From NCBI GenBank assembly GCA_016840465.1, contig JAEOSH010000043.1, positions 1 to 20,873 on the forward strand: 20,873 nucleotides of DNA. The letters are read 5' to 3'. Source of the DNA: Candidatus Baldrarchaeum yapensis. Its GTDB lineage: Archaea; Asgardarchaeota; Baldrarchaeia; Baldrarchaeales; Baldrarchaeaceae. The position numbers and the translations under genes were made by a program. Below are positions 7,288-14,521 of the stretch, in pieces (the stretch's first letter is position 1; each line of letters opens with the position of its first letter). Under the pieces are notes generated by a model. The model was not told where the DNA came from. It worked only from the letters and a program-made list of their open reading frames with translations, and made no database searches.

Positions 7288-8997
7288 TCACCCCGTCAGT
7301 ATCTTCAGGAGTTTTTCGGCATCAGGGCCCGATATCTCGAGATACACGGGGTCATCATCCTCGGTTCCCGTGACGCTGACGGAGATCGTCACCCATGGAG
7401 TCCTGACAAAGCAGTATCCGATTCTTTCGAATAATGGTTTCAGCGATTCGTAGATTCTCCTATCCGGCACTTTGGCGATTATCTTCGGTCCTAAGTTCCT
7501 CCACTCCTTGAATGTTATCCGCACCATCTCGCATGTTAGTTTGTGTATTTGCCGATCCACTCTATCCAGGAGCCTCTCCCTGTAGGGTATATCCACGTCA
7601 CTGCTGAGTTTCTCCCTTATTTTTGCGAGGTCGCTCACCTTACCTGCTGTTATCGCCTTCTCTATCTCCGTAACGAACTTCCTGTACTTAGGAGAGTTTA
7701 GTTGCTTCACCAGCGGTAAAATGTCCACCTTGACAACGATGTCGCTACGCGCCCACAGTTCGAGTTTCTGAATGTCTTCTTTCGTCCCCGTCCCGCGCTC
7801 AAACTTTTCTAGGATGTCATATGCTTCCATCCGCGCGATGAACCGGTCCTTCACCAACTTCATAATATGTCTCGTAAACTTGAGCGGGTCCCCATAAAAT
7901 GGATGCTCGCGGAGGTTCTTATCGGAATACTGCACACGATGCCATACTACAAATGGTGCAATCGCCTCCACAACCTCTATCGTCACCCTATCCAAGTTTA
8001 GAAGCCATGCCAATGCTTTCGCATATCTGCTGATGTCCTTCGCTGCTCTTACGCTCAATGGAGTCAGTATCTTGTTACAGGGACATTTATCCGTGTTGAA
8101 GTGGCAACCCTGACACAGCCCGGTGTCTGGTCTGAGAATTCGGGCGTTCTCCTTACTCACCCGTATGCATGCCTTGTATTCGGAAATTATGCTACTTATG
8201 AATCTGGCGGCCCTAGGGTCGAGTTCCATTCTCTCGACCATGCCCCATATCTGCATCAGTTCCTTCTCGGTCAGAATTGCGGGGATTTGGTAATATTCAT
8301 CGAAACCGTAAAGTTTCTCGTCTTGGGTTCCGAGGATCACCTGCATCTCGACAGAGGAGGGCATTGTCACGGGAACCGCGATGCCGAACCTGTCAAGGAA
8401 GGGCAACCCCATTTCAAAGGTTCCTACGTCCTGAGGGTTCAGCGTCGCGTACAGCACGAAGTTTTCGCAACGGTATACTTTGTCAAAGTACTTTACCTGT
8501 CCTTCCGCAAGCAAAGATAGGAGGATGTCTTGGGCGTATGGACTAAGTCTATTCACCTCGTCGACAATCTTCCAGAAGTCCGTAACGAATCTCCTCCACA
8601 CGACGTCCTCTACTCCCTCTTTTAGTAACTTTCCCGGCTTAAGAGTGGCGACCATCTTCTCCTCCGTTATGTACGGGTGCGCCCTTACGACCGCCTCCTC
8701 TATCTCCCTTAACGACTTTCCGGTAAGCATCCTCCCGAGAATCTTAACGAGGGTGGTTTTACCACCCCCATGTCCCCCATATAGCAGCATCGTCCCACGG
8801 GGGACCAGCGCGTTAATGACCGCGAGTGTGAGGATTAATGGCAATCGCTTGACGGAGTATCGGCCGCTTCGGCCGGACGGAACCTTCACTTCTAGGCGTT
8901 CGCCGTGAACAAATAGTCTATGCACTTCAACCGTGTTTATTACTTCCCAGACCTTTCGCCTGAGGCTGTCCTCGGAGGCGCGGGGCAACCCGCACAC
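7288..8997 (-). CDS. MoxR-family AAA+ ATPase with Cys cluster
   Basis: A 569-residue protein, first in the SMC operon. Its AAA+ core has Walker A GGHGGGKT (74-81), Walker B IVDEVNR (144-150; the DE-NR form is typical of MoxR), sensor 1 ATLNPQD (Asn187) and an LDRF motif that supplies the probable arginine finger (Arg203). After the lid, four cysteines at 295, 298, 305 and 307, in the pattern CxxCx6CxC, suggest a zinc or Fe-S site. The C-terminal 150 residues are unrecognised. MoxR ATPases form rings that remodel clients together with VWA partners; the next gene is such a partner. The start used is GTG. The purine-rich stretch just before it would also suit TTG at codon 4, so the exact start is uncertain. 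Confidence 0.88.
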   Translation of the reverse strand: MCGLPRASEDSLRRKVWEVINTVEVHRLFVHGERLEVKVPSGRSGRYSVKRLPLILTLAVINALVPRGTMLLYGGHGGGKTTLVKILGRMLTGKSLREIEEAVVRAHPYITEEKMVATLKPGKLLKEGVEDVVWRRFVTDFWKIVDEVNRLSPYAQDILLSLLAEGQVKYFDKVYRCENFVLYATLNPQDVGTFEMGLPFLDRFGIAVPVTMPSSVEMQVILGTQDEKLYGFDEYYQIPAILTEKELMQIWGMVERMELDPRAARFISSIISEYKACIRVSKENARILRPDTGLCQGCHFNTDKCPCNKILTPLSVRAAKDISRYAKALAWLLNLDRVTIEVVEAIAPFVVWHRVQYSDKNLREHPFYGDPLKFTRHIMKLVKDRFIARMEAYDILEKFERGTGTKEDIQKLELWARSDIVVKVDILPLVKQLNSPKYRKFVTEIEKAITAGKVSDLAKIREKLSSDVDIPYRERLLDRVDRQIHKLTCEMVRITFKEWRNLGPKIIAKVPDRRIYESLKPLFERIGYCFVRTPWVTISVSVTGTEDDDPVYLEISGPDAEKLLKILTG

Positions 8998-9043
8998 CCC
9001 CTCTTTCCCACAACTTTCTCACTTAAAATCACAGCGTTTGCGC

Positions 9044-9055
9044 CTTTTAAATAAG
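9044..9055 (-). promoter_or_regulatory. Promoter (TATA box) of the MoxR-VWA-SMC-ScpAB operon
   Basis: On the minus strand the sequence ACTTATTTAAAAGG forms an AT-rich TATA-like element. Transcription would begin near 9020, leaving a leader of about 20-25 bases before the GTG of the MoxR gene. No other convincing promoter is seen within the six genes that follow, in line with one transcript. Confidence 0.5.
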
Positions 9056-9232
9056 TTCATGTATGCAAGATTGTTCCAAAGACTAGGAGCCTTGTCGGAG
9101 CTGTAAAACTTATTGGGAACGATATCTCGGCTCACGAGGAAAGAAAAGGACCCAGCCCTTACATTGCGAAAATGTCCATACCTATCGATAATATGGAGTG
9201 AAGATTTATGCCCTCATTCTTTCTTTAAAGCC

Positions 9233-9802
9233 TCACCGACCCTCCGGTATCATACCATTCGCCCTTAATTCCTCATACACTCTTCTCAAAAGTTCTCGAA
9301 TCTTCCGGCGCTTCTTCATGCCTCCCATCATCTGTGCAACCTTTCTGATGCTCCCTATTACCGAGATCATCTCGAGTATACGTCTTTCCTGTTTTGTCAG
9401 TTCCAGATGCTCCAGTGCAAGCCTCGCGATGTAGTCCACCGGAATCTTGCCATAGTATAGGCTCTCGGGGTCTATCCCCTCCCCGTACTTCTCGATCACG
9501 TCGAACTCTATTATCGTGACGTTAGACTCCGGCGATACGTTGCCGTAGTGGTACTTCAGGCTCTCTATGAGCTCGTCCCTGCTCTTGAACCCGTCCTTGT
9601 GCGCGTCCTCATCGGTGAGATCCTTCACCTTCTTGTGTTCAACTCTCCTTACCCGGGCCTTCGCTATTATTTTGCCGCCACAGTGGATGAAGACCTCATC
9701 TCCCTCGCTCAGCCGGCGTATGGTTCCCAGCCTTATGGTCGTGCACTTTTTCCCCTTCAGGACCTTCTCACGGTACTGCCGCTTTAGTTCTATGTACTTC
9801 AT
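9233..9802 (-). CDS. ASCH-domain protein with C-terminal helical/HTH-like extension
   Basis: Residues about 1-110 form an ASCH domain (PUA-like, RNA- or nucleotide-binding): KYIELKRQYREKVLKGKKCT leads into TIRLG, then EGDEVFIHCGGKIIAKARV and DLTDEDAHKDGFKSRDEL, the usual GxKxxTxR, GD and G-xS-xEL features. ASCH proteins are proposed to act in RNA handling; one bacterial member (YqfB) hydrolyses N4-acetylcytidine. The last 60 residues (LTKQERRILEMISVIGSIRK onwards) are helical and look like a helix-turn-helix of the sigma-4/LuxR kind, which is not part of plain ASCH proteins. I chose the ATG at 9802; the frame also has a GTG three codons upstream (9811). It is monocistronic and follows a 235-base gap that holds only small weak hairpins. 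Confidence 0.8.
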   Translation of the reverse strand: MKYIELKRQYREKVLKGKKCTTIRLGTIRRLSEGDEVFIHCGGKIIAKARVRRVEHKKVKDLTDEDAHKDGFKSRDELIESLKYHYGNVSPESNVTIIEFDVIEKYGEGIDPESLYYGKIPVDYIARLALEHLELTKQERRILEMISVIGSIRKVAQMMGGMKKRRKIRELLRRVYEELRANGMIPEGR

Positions 9803-9950
9803 CCCCAGCACCGTGGCTTATGTTGTCCTGAAAATCAGGGTACGGATACCTAATAAGTGTACCACTGAGTGAAGGATTTGCGAATCTATTTCTGTAGTAT
9901 CGGAGTCAGTTTAGCGGCGTTATGAGCAAAACTAAAGGGGAATTGCTAGC

Positions 9951-9967
9951 TATTGCTTAATGCAATA
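9951..9967. terminator. Short hairpin after vapC
   Basis: A six-base-pair stem TATTGC/GCAATA with a five-base loop lies 15 bases beyond the vapC stop. It could help end the vapBC transcript, but archaeal termination relies mainly on T-tracts, which are not obvious here. Weak call. Confidence 0.25.
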
Positions 9968-9981
9968 AGTGGCAAGAGTAG

Positions 9982-10389
9982 TTATCGAGTTGTTTGACCG
10001 ATTTCTAACTCTATGAGCTTTAATCCGTATCTTTTAAGCCGTTCAAAATGCTTCTTATTTCTTGCCCAGAGAAACGCGCCCCTCTGGATGGCCGTAGCGG
10101 CAATTATGGCGTCACGTGGATCCAGGGCCTCCCCCCGGTTCATCAGATCGGCCTCTATTTTTGCCGCGCAGTCGGCGGCCTCTATTGATATCGGCAAAAC
10201 CCCGAAGTATTTCTTGAGCAGATTCTTAAGGTAGCCTTGATCGGTCTTATACGCTCCCGTCATAAATTCGAAGTAAACCACAGCGCAGATCTTCAGATCG
10301 TACTTTTCCATGAGGCTAATAATTTTCTTAGGGTCGCCCTTCTCCAGCAGATCTATCAGCACGTCCGTATCTAGATGTACCTCGTTCAT
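9982..10389 (-). CDS. vapC: PIN-domain ribonuclease toxin (VapC family)
   Basis: A 135-residue single PIN domain. The acidic metal-binding residues are visible: Asp7 in HLDTDVLIDLL, Glu41 in VYFEFMTG and Asp93 (with Asp90) in LDPRDAIIAATA, with LWARNKKHFERL supplying the usual C-terminal Asn/Lys region. VapC toxins are Mg-dependent RNases that cut tRNA or rRNA when freed from VapB. It overlaps the antitoxin gene by 4 bases (ATGA-type junction), the standard VapBC layout. The full domain is intact with no sign of decay. Confidence 0.93.
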   Translation of the reverse strand: MNEVHLDTDVLIDLLEKGDPKKIISLMEKYDLKICAVVYFEFMTGAYKTDQGYLKNLLKKYFGVLPISIEAADCAAKIEADLMNRGEALDPRDAIIAATAIQRGAFLWARNKKHFERLKRYGLKLIELEIGQTTR

Positions 10390-10613
10390 TTCATCCTCCT
10401 CATCTGCTCTACTACTTTACGTATTTCCTCCAGACAACCCTCCGCTCGTACCTTCTCCAGATCAGAAATCAACTCCAGAGCCTTCATTCTCCTCCAGTGG
10501 TTTAACAGGAACTCTATCACCTCATTGAAACTCTGAAGTCCAAGTTCATTTTTCAGATTCTCCAGCCTCTCGAGAAGCGCTCTGTGCAGAGTGATCGTTG
10601 TGTATTCCCTCAT
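10386..10613 (-). CDS. vapB: VapB-type antitoxin, ribbon-helix-helix-like
   Basis: A 75-residue protein encoded directly before vapC. The N-terminal 35 residues (REYTTITLHRALLERLENL, then an asparagine-containing turn GLQSFNEVIEFLL) fit a ribbon-helix-helix DNA-binding fold: a beta strand, a helix, a turn and a second helix. The C-terminal half is a long charged helix (ALELISDLEKVRAEGCLEEI) suited to wrap around the PIN toxin. Antitoxins of this type neutralise the toxin and repress their own promoter. ATG start, single promoter upstream. Confidence 0.85.
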   Translation of the reverse strand: MREYTTITLHRALLERLENLKNELGLQSFNEVIEFLLNHWRRMKALELISDLEKVRAEGCLEEIRKVVEQMRRMK

Positions 10614-10644
10614 TCCGATCCGCCCCTATGAAATAGCATTTTCC

Positions 10645-10684
10645 AATATATCATATCAAGTATACATTAATGCATGAATACATT
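10645..10684 (-). promoter_or_regulatory. vapB: vapBC promoter region with possible operator repeats
   Basis: On the minus strand TATGATATATTGG (around 10645-10657) is TATA-like and would start transcription near 10622, about 10 bases before the vapB ATG. Just upstream are two direct copies of ATACATT (10662-10668 and 10678-10684, 16 bases apart) and the self-complementary ATGCAT. They could be antitoxin binding sites; this is inference from position only. Confidence 0.35.
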
Positions 10685-10712
10685 GTCATGAAATTTTGTT
10701 GCAGGGGCCCAC

Positions 10713-10722
10713 GAATTAAATT
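10713..10722 (+). promoter_or_regulatory. TATA-like element for the saccharopine-dehydrogenase-family gene
   Basis: GAATTAAATT lies about 50 bases before the ATG at 10771 and predicts a start of transcription near 10742. The short leader contains GGTGA (10746-10750) and GAGGGA (10758-10763), either of which could pair with 16S rRNA. The promoter faces away from vapBC across a 157-base divergent gap. Confidence 0.35.
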
Positions 10723-10770
10723 GTACCAAGGTGCAATTGCATTATGGTGAGGATCTCAGAGGGATAGTAG

Positions 10771-11910
10771 ATGAAAATACTAGTTCTCGGTTGTGGGAAT
10801 ATAGGATCCGCGATTGTAATGGATCTTACGAGGTCGATACCAAGTGCGGAAGTTGCGGTTGCCGATAACGATCTGAGGAAAATCACTCGATTAGCTAATC
10901 GATTGAAGGGGAAAATCCGACATGTACTCATTGATGCATCGAATCAGGAGAAACTTACACGGCTGTTTTCGAAATTTGATGTGGTGGTCGGTGCACTCCC
11001 TGGGAGATTGGGGTTTAATGCAATGCATGCTGCCATAAACGCGGGAACAAATATGGTGGACGTGTCATATACGCCGGAAAATCCTCTATTGTTGAATGAA
11101 GATGCTTTAAACGCGGGAGTCACAATAGTGCCGGACTGCGGTTTTGCGCCGGGATTAACAAATCTGATAGTCGGATTCTGCAGCTGCATATTCGACCAAA
11201 TCGATACTGTGAAGATCTTCGTTGGGGGATTGCCTCAAAGGCCCGTACCTCCCCTCGGATATGTTATTACATGGTCAGTGGAGGACCTGATAGAGGAGTA
11301 TACGAGGGACGCGAGGATAATAGTGGACGGCGAGATAGTAAGGGTCAGGGCTTTAGATGGAATAGAAACCGTGGAAATTCCACATGTAGGTACCCTCGAG
11401 GCGTTTTACACGGATGGGCTGCGCACTCTCCTTTACACGATGAGAAACGTGAGAAACATGTACGAGAAGACATTAAGATTCCCGGGACACGCTGAGAAGA
11501 TAAAACTGCTGAGAGATCTCGGGTTCTTCGATGATGACAAAGTAGAGGTTGAAGGGGTGGAGATACCCATCAACGTCTTCACCGCGAGGGTTTTAGAGAG
11601 GAGGTTGAGGGTGTCCGAGGTCAGGGACATGGTTGTAATGAGGGTTGAGGTTCTGGGGTACCATCAAGGAACGAAGAGAGTCATGATCTTCGACCTAGTG
11701 GATCGATTTGATGAGCGAGAGGAGATCACGGCGATGGCACGTGTCACGGGATACATGGCATCGACGGTTACGAAGATTCTGGCATCCGGGGAAATAAAAC
11801 AAAAGGGAATTGTTCCACCCGAAATTCTTGGGAGGGATACGGCAATATTTAAGAAAATTATAGAGGATCTCGGAAAGAGGAGAATTGTCATAAGAATCTC
11901 GGAAAAATAA
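10771..11910 (+). CDS. Saccharopine dehydrogenase/reductase-family NAD(P)-dependent oxidoreductase
   Basis: A complete 379-residue protein. It opens with a Rossmann dinucleotide site (KILVLGCGNIGSAIV, glycines 7, 9 and 12) and an acidic residue after strand 2 (AVADND), suggesting NAD rather than NADP. DVVVGALPGRLGFNAMHAAI and NMVDVSYT are typical of the saccharopine dehydrogenase family, as is PDCGFAPGLTNLIVG at about 126-140. The C-terminal half carries the family's substrate domain. Archaeal members are annotated as saccharopine or lysine 6-dehydrogenases, but the true substrate cannot be read from this sequence, and no lysine-pathway gene is nearby. Translation is supported by GGTGA and GAGGGA just before the ATG. 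Confidence 0.85.
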   Translation: MKILVLGCGNIGSAIVMDLTRSIPSAEVAVADNDLRKITRLANRLKGKIRHVLIDASNQEKLTRLFSKFDVVVGALPGRLGFNAMHAAINAGTNMVDVSYTPENPLLLNEDALNAGVTIVPDCGFAPGLTNLIVGFCSCIFDQIDTVKIFVGGLPQRPVPPLGYVITWSVEDLIEEYTRDARIIVDGEIVRVRALDGIETVEIPHVGTLEAFYTDGLRTLLYTMRNVRNMYEKTLRFPGHAEKIKLLRDLGFFDDDKVEVEGVEIPINVFTARVLERRLRVSEVRDMVVMRVEVLGYHQGTKRVMIFDLVDRFDEREEITAMARVTGYMASTVTKILASGEIKQKGIVPPEILGRDTAIFKKIIEDLGKRRIVIRISEK

Positions 11911-11975
11911 GAATCATAATAAGAGTGATGGCATCGTTCGCCAAGAACAATTTTGGCGGTCCCGCAAAGGGCATG

Positions 11976-11987
11976 CTTTTATATTTT
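11976..11987 (+). promoter_or_regulatory. TATA box of the PaREP1/HEPN-like gene
   Basis: CTTTTATATTTT is a strong TATA-like box. Transcription would begin near 12007, only a few bases before the ATG at 12014, so the mRNA is nearly leaderless. Confidence 0.5.
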
Positions 11988-12013
11988 CCTTTTGCATATA
12001 ACGGGGATAAACC

Positions 12014-12481
12014 ATGCGTAGGATTGAGGTTTCCGAGGGAATTTATGAGATCCTTTTGGAAATCGCCAGAATAAGGGGCAAAAGTATAGAAGAGATCATT
12101 GTTGAATCCGTTATTGAAGACCTAGATCCCAGAACAAGGATCGAGGTATACTTAAAACTCCATGAGAAGTTTCTGCGAGAGGCGGAGGATTTCTACGCCA
12201 AGGGCGATCTTGTACAGGCTGGTGAGAAGTACTGGGGCGCTGCAACGGCCCTCATCAATGCAATTGGTGAGAAAAGGGGATGGAAACATTACAGCCACAG
12301 GGACTATGCCGAAATTATAGAAAGATTATCCGAGGAGTTAAAAGAACCGCTGGGAAGGCTCTTTGCAAGCGTTGAGAGATTACACGCGAATTATTACCAT
12401 AATTTCCTGACAAAAACGAACTTCGAAGCGCATAGGGAGGATGCGCTTAAACTCATCACGAAACTCAAAGAACTCGTATGA
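12014..12481 (+). CDS. PaREP1-family HEPN-like helical protein
   Basis: A 155-residue, mostly helical protein. After a short N-terminal strand-helix part (RRIEVSEGIYEILLEIARIR), the segment YLKLHEKFLREAEDFYAKGD followed by LVQAGEKYWGAATALINAIG matches the PaREP1 family, common in crenarchaea. The pattern of helices with GD-VQAxEK-Y-A resembles HEPN domains. Near the end, ERLHANYYHNF contains Arg-x6-His, which could be the HEPN ribonuclease motif, but this is inference. No nucleotidyltransferase partner gene is present. Its 3' end faces the ARPP-1 gene, with 88 bases between the stops. Function is unknown; RNA-directed or partner-binding roles are possible. Confidence 0.75.
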   Translation: MRRIEVSEGIYEILLEIARIRGKSIEEIIVESVIEDLDPRTRIEVYLKLHEKFLREAEDFYAKGDLVQAGEKYWGAATALINAIGEKRGWKHYSHRDYAEIIERLSEELKEPLGRLFASVERLHANYYHNFLTKTNFEAHREDALKLITKLKELV

Positions 12482-12569
12482 TGCCTTAAAGATATTACCG
12501 GAGATCCCATCGTGGCAATCTTATTCGCAAAATAAAAGAAAAATTGAGAAGAACTTGGTATAGTTCGTC

Positions 12570-13568
12570 TTATAAAATGGATGGCCTGGTGCGGGCCATT
12601 CTCGAAGCCATTTCCTCCAGTGTATCTTTCTCCTTTGTCCTGACGGGCGCCACGAAAAGGTAATAGAGGCTTTCTCTCCGGCAGAGGGCAATTCCGTAAA
12701 GGTTTCCGTCTTTGCTTCTGAACCTTATGGCGTCACCGGCACCTCTTTTCTTCGTCTCTATGATCTCGAAGTCCATTTCACCGAAATCAGGGACTTTCAC
12801 ATCGTATTTCTCCTTCTTCTTAAATCTGAGAGCGTCGAGGGCAAAAGTTCTCGCAACCTTCTCTGCAACTCTTTCCCAAGCCCTAGGTGAGCCGTAGAGC
12901 TCCAGTGCCATGAACTCCCCGTTTATGAAGATGGCGGCACCAACCTGCCCCTCGACGCTCTTGAAGTTCCTAACGTATTCATCGACTTCATCGCTCTTTC
13001 GCTCGAACACGGCGGTTAGATCTGCAGTTGAGCTAGACACATCATATGATACAAGATAAGCACTTGCCATCGACCACACAGATCTCTGGGGAAGGAACTT
13101 TTCTTTGAGAGCAAGAGTCCTTAATAGCCGTGGCGCCGTATATTCCTTAGCGACCTTCATTTTCAATTCTCCTGAACCTCTGGAGATAGGGTGCCACCTT
13201 CCTGCCTCTATGCAGCGAACCTCTACGGTCATGGTAATGGGCTCTTCTTGGGTTGCGGGTATCAGGAAGGGCTCAAAGATCAGGCGGTTCTGGAGCCCCG
13301 CCTTTAGATTAACGAACGCGGGTATTAGGACATCAACATTTGCATTACTCGTTACGCTTACGGCCTCAACGCGAGCGCTAGGAAGCTCCTCCACCTTTAC
13401 TAGGCCCTGTTCCTCTGCATCGTCTATCAGGATAAATTCTGGCTCGTGCAACGCTCCCTTGGAGATTATCGGAATAATGGTGAGGTTCTTGTACGTTTGC
13501 GGCTCTCCGAACTCGTAAAACTCACCAAAGTTGTTTAAAATACTTTTGAGTACGGATACCTCCTGCAT
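12570..13568 (-). CDS. ARPP-1 / DUF6569-like protein
   Basis: A 332-residue protein. The first 130 residues carry the features I associate with the ARPP-1 domain (ARG and rhodanese-phosphatase-superfamily-associated protein): YKNLTIIPI near 26-34, VKVEELPSARVEAVSV, then LKAGLQNRLIFEPFLIPA (88-105) and the hallmark RCIEAGRWHP (118-127). The C-terminal part (about 180-320) continues with the family's mixed alpha/beta region, including GAAIFINGEFMALELYGSPR. The biochemical role is not established; gene-neighbourhood work by others links the family to ADP-ribose/NAD and stress modules. The start ATG is preceded by GGGAGG about 8-13 bases upstream and a TATA box at 13621-13634. Lengths and motifs look intact. 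Confidence 0.75.
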   Translation of the reverse strand: MQEVSVLKSILNNFGEFYEFGEPQTYKNLTIIPIISKGALHEPEFILIDDAEEQGLVKVEELPSARVEAVSVTSNANVDVLIPAFVNLKAGLQNRLIFEPFLIPATQEEPITMTVEVRCIEAGRWHPISRGSGELKMKVAKEYTAPRLLRTLALKEKFLPQRSVWSMASAYLVSYDVSSSTADLTAVFERKSDEVDEYVRNFKSVEGQVGAAIFINGEFMALELYGSPRAWERVAEKVARTFALDALRFKKKEKYDVKVPDFGEMDFEIIETKKRGAGDAIRFRSKDGNLYGIALCRRESLYYLFVAPVRTKEKDTLEEMASRMARTRPSIL

Positions 13569-13576
13569 TGCCCCAT

Positions 13577-13634
13577 CCTCCCATTTTGCAACTACTTTCG
13601 TTATAGGAGAATGAGATGAAGTATTTAATATTTG
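13577..13634 (-). promoter_or_regulatory. Promoter and ribosome binding site of the ARPP-1 gene
   Basis: Minus-strand CAAATATTAAATAC (13621-13634) is a TATA-like box predicting transcription from about 13602. The leader holds GGGAGG (13577-13582), which decides the ATG at 13568 as start; a nearer upstream ATG (out of frame, 13577 region) has no such site. Confidence 0.45.
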
Positions 13635-13670
13635 AGTTTCGGGAAGTAATGATCCCGCCCGTATCTTCGT

Positions 13671-14234
13671 TTACGCTTGTTGCTTTGCCTCCATGTGGGC
13701 ACGTTCCTTTAATATCCCTAGGAGTTCTTTCACGTATTTCAGTCGCGCCCTGACCTGCTCCGGTTTAAGTCTCGCCTCATGGAATCCCTCGACGTGTAGG
13801 AAGTATGCATGGTCCCAGTCGTCGTATATTCTCTCATTAATTTTTTCACTTAGCTTCCTCGCGGCGGCATCGAGTAAAGACAATGTCCATCTTCCTCGCT
13901 CTTTAGCTTTATTTGCTTCTTCGAGTTTCTCGGCTACTGCGAGGGCCTTAATGGCTTCTTCAGCCACCTTATACAGCTTTTCACATGCCTGAACGGTGTC
14001 TTTATCGACGAGTTTCTCGCCCTCTTCGAGGTACTTTTCGGCGAGTTCGGCTCTGGCTCTGACCTCATCCGTGGGATCCATGTTGAGTTCATGTATGAGT
14101 ACATCGATTAGTTTGGCTTCTACGTCGACGCCTAGGTCTCTGAGACGTCTAGCAACGGTTTCGGGTAGCCTGATAACGACTTTATAGATCATATTCATCA
14201 CGAATGTTTTTTCGTCCGACACGTTACTTACCAT
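13671..14234 (-). CDS. PaREP1-family protein
   Basis: Up to 187 residues. The N-terminal strand-helix part (YKVVIRLPETVARRLRDLGV) resembles a ribbon-helix-helix or CopG-like start. It leads into AELAEKYLEEGEKLVDKDTV and QACEKLYKVAEEAIKALA, the defining repeat of PaREP1 proteins, then DWDHAYFLHVEGFHEARL, also characteristic of the family in Thermoproteales and relatives. Function is unknown. Three Met codons compete as the start (14234, 14198 and 14192); the shorter two would begin at MNMIYKVV or MIYKVV, right at the conserved part, and may be correct. It is transcribed in the same direction as the ARPP-1 gene, which begins 102 bases downstream with its own promoter. Confidence 0.8.
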   Translation of the reverse strand: MVSNVSDEKTFVMNMIYKVVIRLPETVARRLRDLGVDVEAKLIDVLIHELNMDPTDEVRARAELAEKYLEEGEKLVDKDTVQACEKLYKVAEEAIKALAVAEKLEEANKAKERGRWTLSLLDAAARKLSEKINERIYDDWDHAYFLHVEGFHEARLKPEQVRARLKYVKELLGILKERAHMEAKQQA

Positions 14235-14521
14235 GATGCAGCTTGCCCTATTTGATTTTTCGTTATTGCCGAACGTGAAATTAGGCGAGTTGATATAGTG
14301 TGCCGATGCTATATTATCTCAAGATTGGAAGATGGTAAAAGATGCTACTCTTTTCTTTTCAGGCGTATCTCGTGGGCGTTTAAACGATAACAGGAAAAAT
14401 TCTGCAGTTGGTTTTTCCGGCAGTATTGATAGTTTAAGTGACACTTCGCTTACGCCGAACATTAAATATAACTAGCCGAAAAGTCAAAGTAAGAAATACG
14501 TCTAAGTGCTGAAATTGCCGA
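14235..14521. other. 287-base intergenic region with one hairpin and a TATA box
   Basis: No coding pattern is seen. An inverted repeat GGAAAAA/TTTTTCC with a 12-base loop lies at 14393-14418 and may be a terminator-like hairpin. A TATA-like ATTAAATATAA (14461-14471) faces the retropepsin-like pseudogene and predicts transcription from about 14492. Confidence 0.4.

Noticed and set aside
8998-9232. Possible RNA gene in the gap after the MoxR start
   Set aside because: Only short hairpins (CTCG/CGAG, ACATT/AATGT) of four to five pairs, no GC rise and no C/D or H/ACA boxes.
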